Positions 1 to 11,759 are shown, counted from the first letter of the stretch. The stretch is 64,000 nt of DNA from Ecdyonurus torrentis (GCA_949318235.1 OX439137.1:655067-719066), one strand, 5' to 3'. Made by a program: numbers and translations. Notes: generated from the letters alone by a model not told the origin.

Positions 1-223
1 AACAATACTTTTAAATTGAAGCGTGTGGCGAATTATTACGTATGATATTGATGTACGTATTTGGACATAAAGATAAAAAACATCTGATTATGTAGATGTG
101 TGTTTGTATGTCTATTGTGATAATTGTAGATAAGTCAAAGTTGTGAAATATAGAAGTCGTTTTAATGAAATATCATCCAAATGTTACAATCAAGTATGAG
201 GAAAAAAAAGTAAAAAAATTATA

Positions 224-540
224 TTAAAGGCGTAGAACACCTTGAACAAAAAACTTGCCTAATATCCTAACATACCCAAATATCAACATTATTTTGGCCG
301 GTGTCATTGATTTCTAATTTATTTTCCATTTACAAAATGTCAGTTGCGGGTTTACTACGTCACAGCTCGCCTAGTACACGCGCGCAGAAACAGGCGAGCA
401 GTGACGTAGTAAACCCGCAACTGACATTTTGTAAATGGAAAATAAATTAGAAATCAATGACTCCGGCCAAAATAATGTTGATATTTGGGTATGTTAGGAT
501 ATTAGGCAAGTTTTTTGTTCAAGGTGTTTTACGTCTTTAA
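224..540. mobile_element. Palindromic MITE with TTAA ends
   Basis: Two arms of about 145 bp (224-370 and 394-540) are near-perfect reverse complements around a short GC-rich loop (CTAGTACACGCGCGC). Outer ends read TTAAAGGCGTAGAACACC on the left and the complement of TTAAAGACGTAAAACACC on the right, so TTAA could be target duplication. No coding capacity. The arms differ at only a few bases, suggesting a recent element. The TTAA flank would fit piggyBac or Kolobok type, but the terminal AGGCGTA is not a piggyBac-like CCC start, so the superfamily is left open. Confidence 0.8.
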
Positions 541-604
541 ACGAAATATTACAATTATATATGTTGTTATATTTATATAACTATCTAGTGTACTATCTTA
601 TCTG

Positions 605-1416
605 TATTAGCAGCTTTTTTGTATTGCTATTTTTGTGTTAGTATAAATACAAGTATTTTATAGCCACATTCACTTTTTGTATGACAATAAATCATAATTT
701 TTATATTGTATGTTGTAAGAAAACAATAACAATGCATTTATTTATAAAATAATTTCTTATTGTATATACAGTTATTTTATTTTAAAAAATTCTATTGTTA
801 TTTTATTAATTTGATATTAATAATAATTATTGGTTTTTGTATTTTCATCGATTTTTATTGTATTTTTTTATCATGTTAAAAAAACTTATGTAACATTACG
901 TATAAATTATGCATAAATTACATTTGTGACAAATCTTCTTTTATGAGTAATTTTTAAAAGAAAAAAAAGTCAAAAAACTTTATATAATATTTTAATTAAA
1001 ATTAAAAAAAAGTGACAGTATACTCAATTTTTAGAAAACACATTGCTGCCACAAAAATCATTTTTTTTTTTGTTCATACATTAAAAAAAATTCGTTTAAT
1101 TAAGTAATTTTTGAAACGCTGAAATAAGTATAAAATTCTGTTTACTTTATTTTAACCTGGCATCATGGCATCACATTTTTTTTTAATTCTAATTTTTCAA
1201 ATATTCAAGTTTTTGATAAAGTATAATAATAATAAATGTTTTTATTGATAGGCCACAAGAGGTATGCACCCACTTATATTTACAGATAACAGAACCGATT
1301 TTGTTTTGTTTGTTACATTTAATTTGTGTGATATATTATTTTTATCTCAATTATTAAATAATTTTAAAATAAAAAGTATTTAATGATTTTAAATTAATTT
1401 TAATAGTTTAGTGTGT

Positions 1417-1480
<64 letters not shown>

Positions 1481-1545
1481 AGACAGAGGAGCCTTAGATT
1501 AAATATTTTAGTTTAAGTGCAATCAAAAAACAAAATTAAAAAAAA
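605..1545 (+). repeat. Direct duplication, copy A (full)
   Basis: Two blocks (605-790 and 1277-1545) recur in the same order and orientation at 2798-3256. Shared content includes a CAGCTT...TTGTATTGC segment, a TTTACAGATAACAGAACCG segment, a GA microsatellite (1416-1478) and ATCAGACAGAGGAGCC just after it. The 791-1276 interval is absent from copy B. No coding potential is visible. Confidence 0.8.
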
Positions 1546-2797
1546 ATTGTATTAAAAACTAAAGCTGTTGATTGAATTATAATATATGAACATTTTAGTC
1601 ATGTAAATTCATACAGTAATCATCTAGTCATAAATTGCAATCATAAATTTTTTACTTTGTCAGTCAAAACATTTAAAACTACATTATTTTTAATACTGTA
1701 TAAAAATTATATAATACAGATTATTTGCTTTAACATTTTTGATGTATGTTTTATTTATATCAGTATACAAGATAAAGTTTTCTAAATAAAAGTACAACTT
1801 ATGTTTTTAATCCTAATTACATTTAATTACTTATTATATATTATTTGGTTATTTTATTTTTAAAGTAAAAATTAATTTAAAACTGAAAGTTAATAAATGC
1901 GTCGCGTAGTAAAAAGGCAAAGAAAAAACCAGTTTTGCTTCTCATATATAATTTAAAAAAAAAGTACAAACAACAACATTTATATAGGAACGTACAATGT
2001 AAAAGTCATCAAACTGGTTTTAGTGTGTTAACATTTTATGTATTTATACTTTTTGCCACTCAGCTATTTAAGTGGGTAGGTGACCGACTGATATCTCGCA
2101 AACTTGGACGGTTGCGAATAATAATAATAACACAAAGTAAAAAAGAAATGTTACTTAAAAATTTAGTTATGTCAAACTTGTGAAAACACGATCAAATATT
2201 TAAGTTATTACACTTTAAAGATAACATGTAAATGTGGAAATTTAAATTTGAGCGGGAAATTTTAATGAAATTAGAAACTTTTTTACAATTAAAAATATTA
2301 TTTAAAAAATTTTTTTTTGGTATAAAAAACTATATTTTAAATTTACTTGATTTTATTTGAAAACTATAGTGTTTGTTTTCTTGCAATTAAATCATGTACA
2401 AAAAATTGTTGGGAAAATATAGTTCTTCTTTTAGCGATTTCCGGTCTAAATCGGTCCCCCCCCCCCCCCACCTTAACATAAAAAGTCGATAATGAAAAAA
2501 TAATAATAATAATATATTAAAAGACACTGATATTGTACACAAAATATTTAAAAAAAAAAGCTAAAAAAAAATATTAAATTACACTAGATTTTATCTTCTA
2601 TTTATTTTTTTTATGTTTTTGTCTCAAATGCAAATGTTGGAATGTTGGAAAGTTGAAGATGATAAAGTGAAATTAGAAGCTTGAATAAACAATGAAAATT
2701 GATGTTAAATTAATTATTAACTATATGATTATGTTTCAACTATATTCGCAACCCTAAAATGCATTTAACGTATTTCATATTAATATGCTGTTTCATT
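1546..2797. other. AT-rich spacer, no gene seen
   Basis: Very AT-rich sequence between the two duplication copies. It holds a run of 14 C (2456-2469) and homopolymeric A/T tracts. No reading frame with protein-like composition, no splice-bounded exon and no recognisable transposon end was found. Confidence 0.6.
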
Positions 2798-3144
2798 ATA
2801 GCAGCTTATTTGTATTGCTATTTTTGTGTTAGTATAAATATAAGTATGTATTTTATAGCCACATTCACTTTTTGTATGACAATATATCATAAATTTATAT
2901 TGTGTGTTGTAAGAAAACAATAACAATGCATTTATTTCTAAAATAATTTCTTCTGTACAGTTATTTTATTTAAAAAATTTCTATTGGTATTTACAGATAA
3001 CAGAACCGATTTTATTTTGTTTGTTAAATTTAATTTGTGTGATATATTATTTTTATCTCAATTATTAAATAATTTTAAAATAAAAAGTATTAAATGATTT
3101 TAAATTAATTTTAATAGTTTAGAGAGAGAGTGAGAGTAAGAAAT

Positions 3145-3193
<49 letters not shown>

Positions 3194-3256
3194 AGACAGA
3201 GGAGCCTTAGATTAAATATTTTAGTTTCAGTACAATCAAAAAACAAAATTACTTAA
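2798..3256 (+). repeat. Direct duplication, copy B (internally deleted)
   Basis: Matches copy A at 605-1545 but lacks about 490 bp corresponding to 791-1276. The junction near 2984 joins TTCTATTGG directly to TATTTACAGATAACAG. The GA microsatellite (about 3127-3191) is shared in position but differs in length and has TGAGAGTAAG interruptions. A C15 run follows at 3317-3332. Confidence 0.8.
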
Positions 3257-3376
3257 AATTTAAAATAATATTTATTAATTCATATTTTAATTTGAGCATG
3301 AAAAGCATTCAAGTTCTCCCCCCCCCCCCCCCACAAAGAAAATGCGTAGTGGTGGTCAAATACATATAATATGAGC

Positions 3377-3377
3377 A

Positions 3378-3441
<64 letters not shown>

Positions 3442-3547
3442 CATATATATTATAAAAAAAATATTATAATTATTGTAATTAATTATTAAATTATTATAAT
3501 TTAAAAAAATTATATATATATTGTTAACAAATATAATATGGGTGTCA

Positions 3548-3596
<49 letters not shown>
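3377..3596. repeat. (AT)n microsatellites
   Basis: Alternating AT at 3377-3436 and again at 3551-3596, separated by about 110 bp of AT-rich sequence. The second tract abuts the left end of the inverted-repeat element at 3597. Confidence 0.9.
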
Positions 3597-3599
<3 letters not shown>

Positions 3600-3879
3600 A
3601 GCATCAAAACCCGAAATTGACCCAAACTAGGTATTTTTGCTCATTTCGGCTTTTGGTTCGTCGCTTTTTGCCAAAACCCGGAATGCCACTTTATTTCGGC
3701 TTTTGGTCACGAAATTTTGATCCATACTAGTTTTGAGCATTTCGCAAAAAGCAAAACCCGGTGTAAACATTTATATCCAGTTTTGGTCTTTGAATTTTAA
3801 CCAGAACTAGTTGTGGTCAAAATAGAAAAATCAAAACCCGAAAAATGAACATTTCTCAACTCAATTATTTGATATAAGA

Positions 3880-3880
3880 A

Positions 3881-3973
<93 letters not shown>
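3880..3973. repeat. (GA)n microsatellite
   Basis: About 94 bp of near-pure AG repeat inside the inverted-repeat element, just after its left arm. Confidence 0.95.
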
Positions 3974-3977
<4 letters not shown>

Positions 3978-4383
3978 ATCACGACCCGTTAAATATAAAA
4001 AGTAAAAATATTTATTTTAATTTACAATAATAAGAGTGATATTATTATGACTTATGACTAATTTCCCTCATATTGGTTCAAAGTTCAAGTCCACCTTACT
4101 TTATCCAGTGATAACGATTTATTTTAAAATATTTCTTGTGCGTATATTCAGTTGACTGTTTGTCTCTGTGCTGAAAACATGGTTTATAACTGCATAATAT
4201 TCGTTAGAAAGAGGATAAGAAAGTGTTTGAATTTAAAAAGTTCACAACACACGTATATTGTTGGTGCGCAAATTATAAGTGAACATTTGGTTAGTGGTTT
4301 AATGGATTAGCTCTTAATTTACATTTAATCGTAAGTAGCCCCTTAAAATAATAATAATATACTCTATTACTACCATTACTGAA

Positions 4384-4514
4384 TGGACCACTTGCAATAA
4401 AATGTTTGTAATTGTTGCAAAAAGGAAAAATGATTTTTAATTATTTTTTTTGTAAGAAATGCATTAAGAAAATTTCAAATTAATTTAAAAAGTACGCTCA
4501 TTGCAAGTGGTCCA
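4384..4514. mobile_element. 131-bp MITE, TIR TGGACCACTTGCAAT
   Basis: Perfect 15-bp terminal inverted repeats TGGACCACTTGCAAT and ATTGCAAGTGGTCCA bound an AT-rich core. It lies between the arms of the 3597-5016 element. A sister copy with eroded ends is in intron 9 of the caspase gene (59756-59880). Confidence 0.8.
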
Positions 4515-5016
4515 TTGCTAGGTCAAACAGTAAGTTTATTTTTCGTATTGTCTCAATTTATATTCCGTATCTATAGCCATAAGATTTAGAGATTATGGTC
4601 AGCGCATTCTAATCAAATTAATCTTTCAGACCATATATTTTGCATTTCAAGTAAAATAATAAAATATATTGTTTCAACACCTCAATTATAATACCAAAAC
4701 ATCGTGCATTTATAATATAATCATAGTCTTTTATCATTGCATAAAATTCTGAGTTGAGAAATGTTCATTTTTCGGGTTTTGATTTTTCTATTTTGACCAC
4801 AACTAGTTCTGGTCAAAATTCAAAGACCAAAACTAGATATAAATGTTTACACCGGGTTTTGCTTTTTGCAAAATGCTCAAAACTAGTATGGATCAAAATT
4901 TCGTGACCAAAAGCCGAAATAAAGTGGCATTCCGGGTTTTGGCAAAAAGCGACGAACCAAAAGCCGAAATGAGCAAAAATACCTAGTTTGGGTCAATTTC
5001 GGGTTTTGATGCTGAC

Positions 5017-5022
5017 ATATAT

Positions 5023-5066
<44 letters not shown>

Positions 5067-5442
5067 TATATAGGTGTTACATCAAAAGTATGCTATGGTA
5101 TAAAATACAGACGTACTATAAACTCTCTCTCTCTCTCTCTCTCTCTCCAGCTCGTCTCGCTTTTGGGACAAAAAGGTAGTGAGGTTATAGGCAAAGTAAA
5201 AAGAAAAAAAATTGAACTCGCAAAAAGAAAAAAAAAGGTATTTCCAACAGTGAGATTTCAATAAAAAACGTGAATTACAATTTTGCCCATATATAATATA
5301 AATATAATTTGGAAATTATTTTTTATGTTGGTATGCTGTTAGCAAAAAAAAGGTAGCCTAGTTGATGAGAAATAAAGAATTATATTCGAGAGACCTGCTG
5401 TCTCTTACTTACCTTGCATCTTCCGAGTTGACCTAGACCTTA

Positions 5443-5503
<61 letters not shown>
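5017..5503. repeat. (AT)n, (CT)n and (GA)n tracts
   Basis: (AT)n at about 5017-5062 flanks the preceding element on its right. A short (CT)n lies at 5126-5148 and a pure (AG)n at 5447-5503. The sequence between is AT-rich without recognisable features. Confidence 0.85.
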
Positions 5504-5506
<3 letters not shown>

Positions 5507-5730
5507 CTTGATTTCACTTTCTTATTCGACGTCTCAGTTTAGTATTACGTTATATGAAGCTCTTTATTTGCTTAGAGAAACGTTTAAAGTTTTGACATTT
5601 AATTTGCTGCAATTTAAGTATTTGAATTTTTGTTCGTTCGTTCGTTCTTTCACTTGTTTACATAAAAAATAATAACAATAGTAATAATAACGGTAACACA
5701 TTTTGAATAATTATTTGTTTAACACAGCAT

Positions 5731-5795
5731 TATTTCTGCTGTTCTACATAATAATTATTGTATATAACATAATTACTATGTTCTACAGCAGAAAT
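5731..5795. repeat. Small hairpin
   Basis: ATTTCTGCTGTTCTACATAA (5731 onward) pairs with its reverse complement ending at 5795, with a loop of about 13 bp. A third copy of ATTTCTGCT lies at 5821. The rest of 5504-6052 is AT-rich with nothing recognisable apart from a GTTC run near 5635. Confidence 0.65.
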
Positions 5796-6052
5796 TTTAT
5801 TTTTGTTTAAATTTAGAATTATTTCTGCTATAATGACAAAAATGTAGCTTCAATTACGTTATTTATACTTACGAATTTGTATATTTTAACTTATGTAATC
5901 AGAATAAATAATTTATCTAGTTTTTTTTATCTACTTATAAATAATGAATTAAATTGAAATAAATTTATTAGGTATTTTAAACAATATTCAAATTCAATAA
6001 GATAAAACCAAGGTTATTCTATTTAACATTGCTTGTTTAAAGAGTTGAATAT

Positions 6053-6372
6053 ATTTTTTTTTTTCTATCAAACCTCTAGGCGAGGTACAACTTATGCTAT
6101 TTATTTACATATTTACATTGCTTTTATACTGAATTTACACTCCCGAGACTTCCGAAACCCTATCATAAGATTCGCGGGTTCTTCCATGGCGGGTCGGCCA
6201 TGGCCTGGCAATTTCTTCCCGGCATTCGCCTTTACATACCGAGGAAACCATGGAAACCTCGGTCAGGAAGTCGGTAGAGGAATACCCTGAGATACCCCTT
6301 CAACCTCCCGAATGCACTGTGTATTTCCGGTGGACAAAGCTTATTGATAAACTTTGCCTCTGCCGGGTTGAA
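6053..6372 (-). mobile_element. SINE-related fragment, diverged
   Basis: On the minus strand the block ends in an A-tract (T-run at about 6053-6064 on +). It shares a core with the SINE at 6741-7170: CGGCCATGG, CCCGGCATTCGCC, AAACCATGGAAACC, GTCAGG and CCTCCCGAATGCACTG appear in the same order. Its 5' head differs and shows no clear Pol III boxes. It is GC-richer than its surroundings. Confidence 0.6.
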
Positions 6373-6475
6373 TATCATATATAATTAGATAGAAAAATCA
6401 ACCTTATGTATTTACAATTTTAGTTTAAATTTGCATTAAAATTTTTCACATAAAAAAAAAATAAAAAATCTGATA

Positions 6476-6668
6476 TATAGAGTGTATGCGCATGACGTCA
6501 TATATAATGCACTTGGACGCCATATTGTAGCAATATTTAACATTACTGAGCATAGGACCAACTTTGTTTTTCTGGGACAATGAAGTTAATTGTACAGTGT
6601 CATTTTTCTCACCTACTTTGAGTTCAAAATATTAACAACCTAATTATTCTCAAAATTATCCAGTCTTG
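6476..6668 (-). mobile_element. MITE family D, truncated copy
   Basis: Starts TATAGAGTGTATGCGCATGA followed by CGTCAT, then contains ACGCCATATTG and GAGCATAGGACCAACTTTG, all hallmarks of the family seen complete at 46864-47173. The opposite end (GTTAAAGTCGACGCC) is missing, so only about two thirds remain. Confidence 0.7.
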
Positions 6669-6738
6669 GGTTCGAAAACTAAAATTTCTAAAACGATTAC
6701 GATACTATATTCTAGCATCACACTATAACAATTACGTT

Positions 6739-6740
<2 letters not shown>

Positions 6741-6784
<44 letters not shown>

Positions 6785-7170
6785 TGCCATATTGTGCTAT
6801 CGTGTTATACACCAATAATCCCAGTCCCAGTCAAGACATTGTCTTATCGACAGCTAAGGATTTTCCAATTAATGGAAAAGCACACACAGGCCGCCCACGG
6901 CCTAAGTACACAGCCCAACATTCACCATGACAGCCTAGAGAAACCGTGGAAACATCTAGGCAGGCTGGTCGGTGCAATCACATCAATCATGCACCTCTCG
7001 AATACTGTGCGTCGTCATGGAATGCATGTAAACATACATCGTGCAACATATGTTGTGCTCTCACACTTGACGTACGCACCCAGCAGTGGCTCTAACCTAT
7101 ACTCGGTGAGGAGTACACAGTTACGAGTCAGCTGCCTTTACCACTCCGCCATACCAGCTCGGTATAAAAA
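6741..7170 (-). mobile_element. tRNA-derived SINE with long A-tail
   Basis: Reading the minus strand, a tRNA-like head carries a perfect A box, TGGCGGAGTGG (complement at 7141-7151), and a B-box-like GGTTAGAGCC (complement at 7088-7097), about 43 bp apart. That spacing suits an internal Pol III promoter. A GC-rich body follows and the element ends in 41 consecutive A (T-run 6741-6781). The second copy at 54298-54571 shares the body but lacks the head. No clear target duplication was found. The parent tRNA is not assigned. Confidence 0.75.
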
Positions 7171-8757
7171 TGTAACCCGCAAAACGATACGATAACGATA
7201 GTTTTTTTGTTAACGATAACTATAAATCATAATGCAAATTTTTATTGTAATAAAATATTTTAAATACTTAATTTCTTCATGACTGTTCTATAACTTCAAT
7301 GATTAAAAACCTCATGTATAGAACACAGGAAATTGTGTAAAGTAAGTTTTTATATTATTTCTAATTAGGTGGAGAAGGACGTTTATTCCGTTGAAAATTG
7401 ACGGTTTTTATCAACTCTATTTATGCTGATAAATCAACGTTTAAAGTGAATTTGTACTTAAGCGTTGAGTTTTCAATACAATAAGAGTTGAGTTTTGAAA
7501 CGTTAATTATCAACACTTATAATAACCGTTGAAAAAACACTTATTCTTATGATTACTAACGAAATTTTTTAGTGTGAAGACAAGAAAAAAGCTTAAATAA
7601 CATTTTATTTCCAGATTTGAAAAAATAAATAAATAAAAAACTTTTAAGAGTTAATAGTTGAAAATTATCAAAATCTCAGAGTCAATTAATTTATAGGATT
7701 GAAGTAACAACTCAGCTTTTAATATATATTTTGTTTAACTTGAAGAAAAAAATCTTCTTTTTAGCAGCCATAGGTCAAGCAGGTCACGTGACGAGATGTG
7801 GAGCAGAGAGAGACAGAGAGCAGACTGCAGTGATTACTAATTACTAATTAGTGAATGGACAATGATAATCGGTCATAGTTAACAGTTTTTATGTTGATTT
7901 ATACTTAACGAAAAAATTATTTTGTATTTTAAATAAGAATAAATAAAAAGCGTAGATGATAGTTGAAAAAAACAAGAATAATAAAAAAAATTAAATAACT
8001 TAATAAAGTTAAGTAAATTGCATCAAAACGTGACAGTTTTTTTTATCAATATCTATAATATAAGTTTTTTTCGTTATATAATATATATGTAAAAATATTA
8101 GTTCCATGTGGCTAATGATTTATTATTGATGATTTATTACTATCTAATTCATAGAAAGAACGTATTGAAAATTGAATTCTTATAAATAAATAAAGTAAAT
8201 CAATGCACCAATACTAACTAATATTATTTATATAGTACACAAAAATAACAATTTAAAAGTAGCAACTGTTTTCCTTTTTAATGTAATAATTTAAAACTGG
8301 CAGTTATATTAGGGGCCCGAAAGTGAGCAATTTAATAATGCACGCAGCATATCGTTTAAATAACCCTGACCCCTAAAATAAAGAAATATTCTACTTAAGG
8401 CGGGAAATCAGCTACTGCGGGATTTGACTAAAAAATTGTAAAGACAGAAAAATCTGAAATTTTGCACAGTGATACATTAGGATTAGGTATCTTTAAAAAT
8501 GTAAAAATTTTGGGGGGTTACCATGCTAGATTTTGAATTATGATTTTTTGAAGTTTTAGTCCCATAAGAGCCTATGTTAATTTCAATAATTAATTTCTCT
8601 CTTATCTGATGGTCACGGGTTCTGAAAATCTTATCATAGGTAGCTGTTACTATTAACTTTCAATTGGCATCATAAAATTTAGAAGATTTTTTTTAGATTT
8701 TGAGATACAAGCCATCTATATACAATACTTAAGAAAGAATAATAATAATAATGCACA
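7171..8757. other. AT-rich spacer, no gene seen
   Basis: No exon or transposon ends recognised. Around 7380-7550 the words GTTGA, AACGTT and CAAC recur in both orientations and may be a worn repeat. A locally GC-richer patch (7770-7830) contains GGTCACGTGACGAG, an isolated CACGTG E-box-like palindrome of unknown relevance. Confidence 0.45.
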
Positions 8758-9045
8758 TATACGGTGTGTGCGCATGACGTCATTATAATTGAGCAACGAA
8801 TAACATTGCTTAGCATAGGACAAACGTAATATTTGGCTATTTTATTTACAAAATACATAATTTTTGTGTCATTATTTTTCTCATATATTTGCAATTCAAC
8901 TTGTTAACAAAATCAAAACTCTAAAAAAAATCGACAAACAAGTATTTTTTTAACTGGCAAAATGGTTGATTATCCCATAGTGGCCCATATGTTATTTAGT
9001 GGTCACTTATGGCGTTGACTTTAACATGAATGCAACCACCCTATA
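8758..9045 (-). mobile_element. MITE family D, full-length copy
   Basis: Left end TATACGGTGTGTGCGCATGA followed by CGTCAT; right end GACTTTAACATGAATGCAAC then CACCCTATA. This is the reverse orientation of the copies at 9361 and 46864. Internal landmarks (GCATAGGACAAAC, TTTTTCTCATA, ACTGGCAAAATG) are in the expected order. Flanking TA fits TA target choice. No coding capacity. Confidence 0.8.
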
Positions 9046-9284
9046 ACTGTATGCATATTTACATACAAGAAATTGTGATAATATATTTTTTAGATTAATA
9101 GATTTTGGTTTGAATTTTAATATAAAAATAACTGACCAAAAAAAAAAAAAAAAAAAAAACTGTCCGAATGTGCTCTTGATATGCAAGACTATACGTAACA
9201 ATTTAGCACAGAACATTTTCAGCAACGTTCGTGCACTACAGCATAATTCATGCTAATCTGCAAAATAGCGGAAGTCTTATGTTG

Positions 9285-9907
9285 TATAGGGTGGTTTCTT
9301 TCATGTTAAGTCTGGTTAAAGTCGACGTCATAAGTGAGTACTAAATAACATTGGCCAGTATAGGGTCTATGCATTCATGTTAAAGTCGACGCCATGTTGG
9401 ATAACTCAATAACATGGGTGACATAGGAAAAAAAATAATTTTGCCAGTTTAAAACCACTATACAATATTTTTGAGAGCATTGATGTTGTAAATATGTTGA
9501 ATAAGTATATCAAGTAAGTGAGAAAAATAACTATAACAAAAAAATAAACGATTTCCGAAAGAAAATTGGCTTAAATGAAGTTTGTTCTATGCTGAGCAAT
9601 GTTATGCACTACTCCAGTATGGCCTCAAAGCGCAATAAATATGACGTCATCCGCATACACTCTATAGGAAAATAAAATATTTTACCAGTTTAAAAATACT
9701 TTGCAATATTTTTGAGAACATTGATGTTGTTAACAGGTTGAATTAGTATCTCAAGTATGTAAAAAAAAATAACAATGACCACAATAAAGCTAATTTTTCA
9801 AAGAAAATAACCAAAAACTGAGTTTGTCCTATGCTGAGCAATGTTATTTATTGCTTAAGATGAACATTGAAAATCATTTAGAATGACGTCATGCGTACAC
9901 AACATAA
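9285..9907 (+). mobile_element. MITE family D, outer copy split by a second copy
   Basis: The left part (9285-9360) runs TATAGGGTGG...GTTAAAGTCGACGTCAT...AACATTGGCCAGTA, and the right part (9667-9907) continues GGAAAATAAAATATTTTACC to GACGTCATGCGTACACAAC. The complete copy at 9361-9666 sits between them. Joined conceptually, the outer copy aligns with other members without a gap, showing that the family inserted into itself at a TA. Confidence 0.8.
9361..9666 (+). mobile_element. MITE family D, nested copy
   Basis: Complete member bounded by TAGGGTCTATGCATTCATG and GACGTCATCCGCATACACTC then TATA, inserted at TA within the outer copy. Landmarks match 46864-47173 closely. Confidence 0.85.
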
Positions 9908-10123
9908 AGCATAACTATTTATGCTACTTCAATGCAGGTAAATTTATGCTATAAACTAACATTATAGCATTTATAGCTTCATTAGGCTATAATTACGTCA
10001 CCTTTTGTGGCCTGCAGCAACAATGAAAAACTATAAATATGATAATAATAATATCAAAGGCACCAGAATTTGTAAAGTTGCAATATAGATTAACCATGAA
10101 AAAAAAGTTTATTTTAATCTCTT

Positions 10124-10238
10124 TAATGCTGTTCGTAAACCCTGTTCTCATTGCACCAAAAAATACGCATTCCATTTGAATAACCATGGGCAATCGTCAT
10201 TTTTGGTGCAGAGAACAGGGTTTATTACGAACAGCATT
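10124..10238. mobile_element. Short hairpin MITE (GCTGTTCGTAA ends)
   Basis: Arms AATGCTGTTCGTAAACCCTG and its complement flank a short centre containing GGTGCA...TGCACC pairing. A partial relative lies at about 12286-12389 (TTTTTTGGTGCAAGAGAACA followed by GGGTTTACGAGCAGCATT), indicating a dispersed family. Confidence 0.65.
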
Positions 10239-10335
10239 TATGTTCCGCAAATATTGGCGAACTTGCCCGAGAATATATATGCGAAAGTTAATTGACTTTG
10301 CACGAATATATTTGCGTATACTCCCCTACTGTCTC

Positions 10336-10895
10336 TAGTCATGAGTGGCGTAACTTCAAAATTTTGGCCGGGGGAAAAAATCTGACACGGGCCCCCCGAA
10401 AGGGGGACAGCTAGTGCCACGGAGGATGCGTGCCGAAAAATTTTGAAAAAGGGGGCGTGGCACTGAAATTTTTCATATATTTTTTATAATGAAAATTAAA
10501 GTGTCACTTACATGAAAAAAAAATCGTTAAAAATGGCCTATATATCACCATGATTTTAATTTTTGTCAATTATTAATTTTTGCTATAAATAGATAAAATA
10601 CATTTGATATTTGAAGAAGATTTATAGAAAATTTAATTATAGACGGAGCTATAGGTGACATATATACGTGTTAAAAAATGTAGTTAATATTAATACCCTC
10701 TGTCACAAAATATATTATTTGATTCGATCCACTTTAACTTTCAAATACTGTACGTTTTTCAACATTTAAATATTTAATATTACCAAGTTTTTTTTATTTA
10801 AATATATTTTTTTATATCAAAAATATTTTTGCGCCAAGCATCAACGGCCCCCCCCCCCCAGAAGTCGACGGGCCCGGGGGAACTTCCCCCCTGGT
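10336..10895. mobile_element. Transposon remnant with GC-rich ends
   Basis: Starts GAGTGGCGTAACTTC, followed by GGCCGGGGGAAAAAA and GGGCCCCCCGAAAGGGGG, and ends near GGGCCCGGGGGAACTTCCCC. Such GTGGCGTA starts with G/C runs are common in animal DNA transposon ends (compare 17484). The AT-rich centre has no protein-coding signal. Boundaries are approximate and no target duplication was established. Confidence 0.45.
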
Positions 10896-11109
10896 ATATA
10901 TATATATATATATAGTACTCTGGCCAAAACATAGTCTTTCCAACCAATTAAAAGCTGTATCCGCGGTGCTTTTCCAATCAGAGATCAATGCTATAAACCT
11001 ATATATACTATATAACCATAATCACAGTTGACTTAATTATACATAGTTAATTATACACTGCGTATAATTCACTCGAACTATATAGTATTGGGATTGGGAG
11101 AGATAAGGT

Positions 11110-11116
<7 letters not shown>

Positions 11117-11142
<26 letters not shown>
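11117..11142. repeat. (AT)n microsatellite
   Basis: Short alternating AT tract. Another lies at 10896-10913. Confidence 0.8.
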
Positions 11143-11216
11143 CTATATACCCATCGAAAAAGAAAGAATTAAGAAATCTCATTTATTAAAAATTATATTA
11201 AATTTTTTCATGTTAA

Positions 11217-11752
11217 GGGTGCATACCGTATCTCGATGAGAGCGCTGTGCAGTGCTGTGGCTATACGGTACGATTTTTAAGCAATTTGGATTCTTTGAGC
11301 TAGCAATTACGGTACGCCCGCCTCTGTTAGCATGTCTATGGGTGCGTACCGTATTCACTTGCGAGCGCTGAAAGTGCTGACAAAACGTACCGTATCACCT
11401 CTGTCAGCACTTCACAGCGTTTACCGAAGAGACCCGAACGGACAACAGCTGTTGCTGATAACCTCTGCGCGCTTCTGAAGGTAAATAGGTGAGGCGCCTC
11501 ACAGAGGTCTGGCGTACCGTATTTGCTAGCGCAAAGTATCCAAATTGCTCAGAATTCGTACCGTATTGCCACAGCACTGCACAGCGCTCTCATCGAAATA
11601 CGGTACGCACCCACTGTCAGAAGCAGGCAGAGGTTGACAGCATCAGCTGTTGTCCGTTCGGGTCTCTTCGGTAAACGCTGTGAAGCGCTGACAGAGGTGA
11701 TACGGTACGTTTTGTCAGCACTCTCTCAGCGCTCGCAACTGTATACGGTACG
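11217..11752. repeat. Interleaved inverted repeats A-B-A'-B' with TACGGTACG words
   Basis: Segment A (11217-11319) pairs with A' (11511-11612) and B (11340-11478) pairs with B' (11617-11752), giving the order A, B, A', B'. A and B both start GGGTGCRTACCGTA. TACGGTACG or its complement occurs about ten times. Other shared words are CAGCGCTC, AGTGCTG, CAACAGCTGTTG and CGGGTCTCTTCGGT. The block is strikingly GC-rich against its flanks. It is probably two related small hairpin elements that became interlocked. No protein-like frame; short open frames here are palindromic by-products. Confidence 0.85.
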
Positions 11753-11759
11753 CGTCTTT

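Larger units (their letters stand above)
3597..5016. mobile_element. Inverted-repeat element with CAAAACCCG words
   Basis: Arms 3597-3861 and 4751-5016 are closely matching reverse complements. Ends read GTTAGCATCAAAACCC and, on the other strand, GTCAGCATCAAAACCC. Each arm repeats variants of CAAAACCCG, CCAAAAGCCGAAAT and AACTAGT. Both ends lie in (AT)n, so a TA target is likely but cannot be proven. The 0.9 kb between the arms holds a GA microsatellite and a second small MITE but no transposase. A decayed single-arm relative lies at 61186-61372. Confidence 0.85.

Noticed and set aside
6794..7195. 133-codon plus-strand frame
   Set aside because: Lies antisense within the GC-richer SINE; the second SINE copy (54328-54594) opens a similar frame for the same reason.
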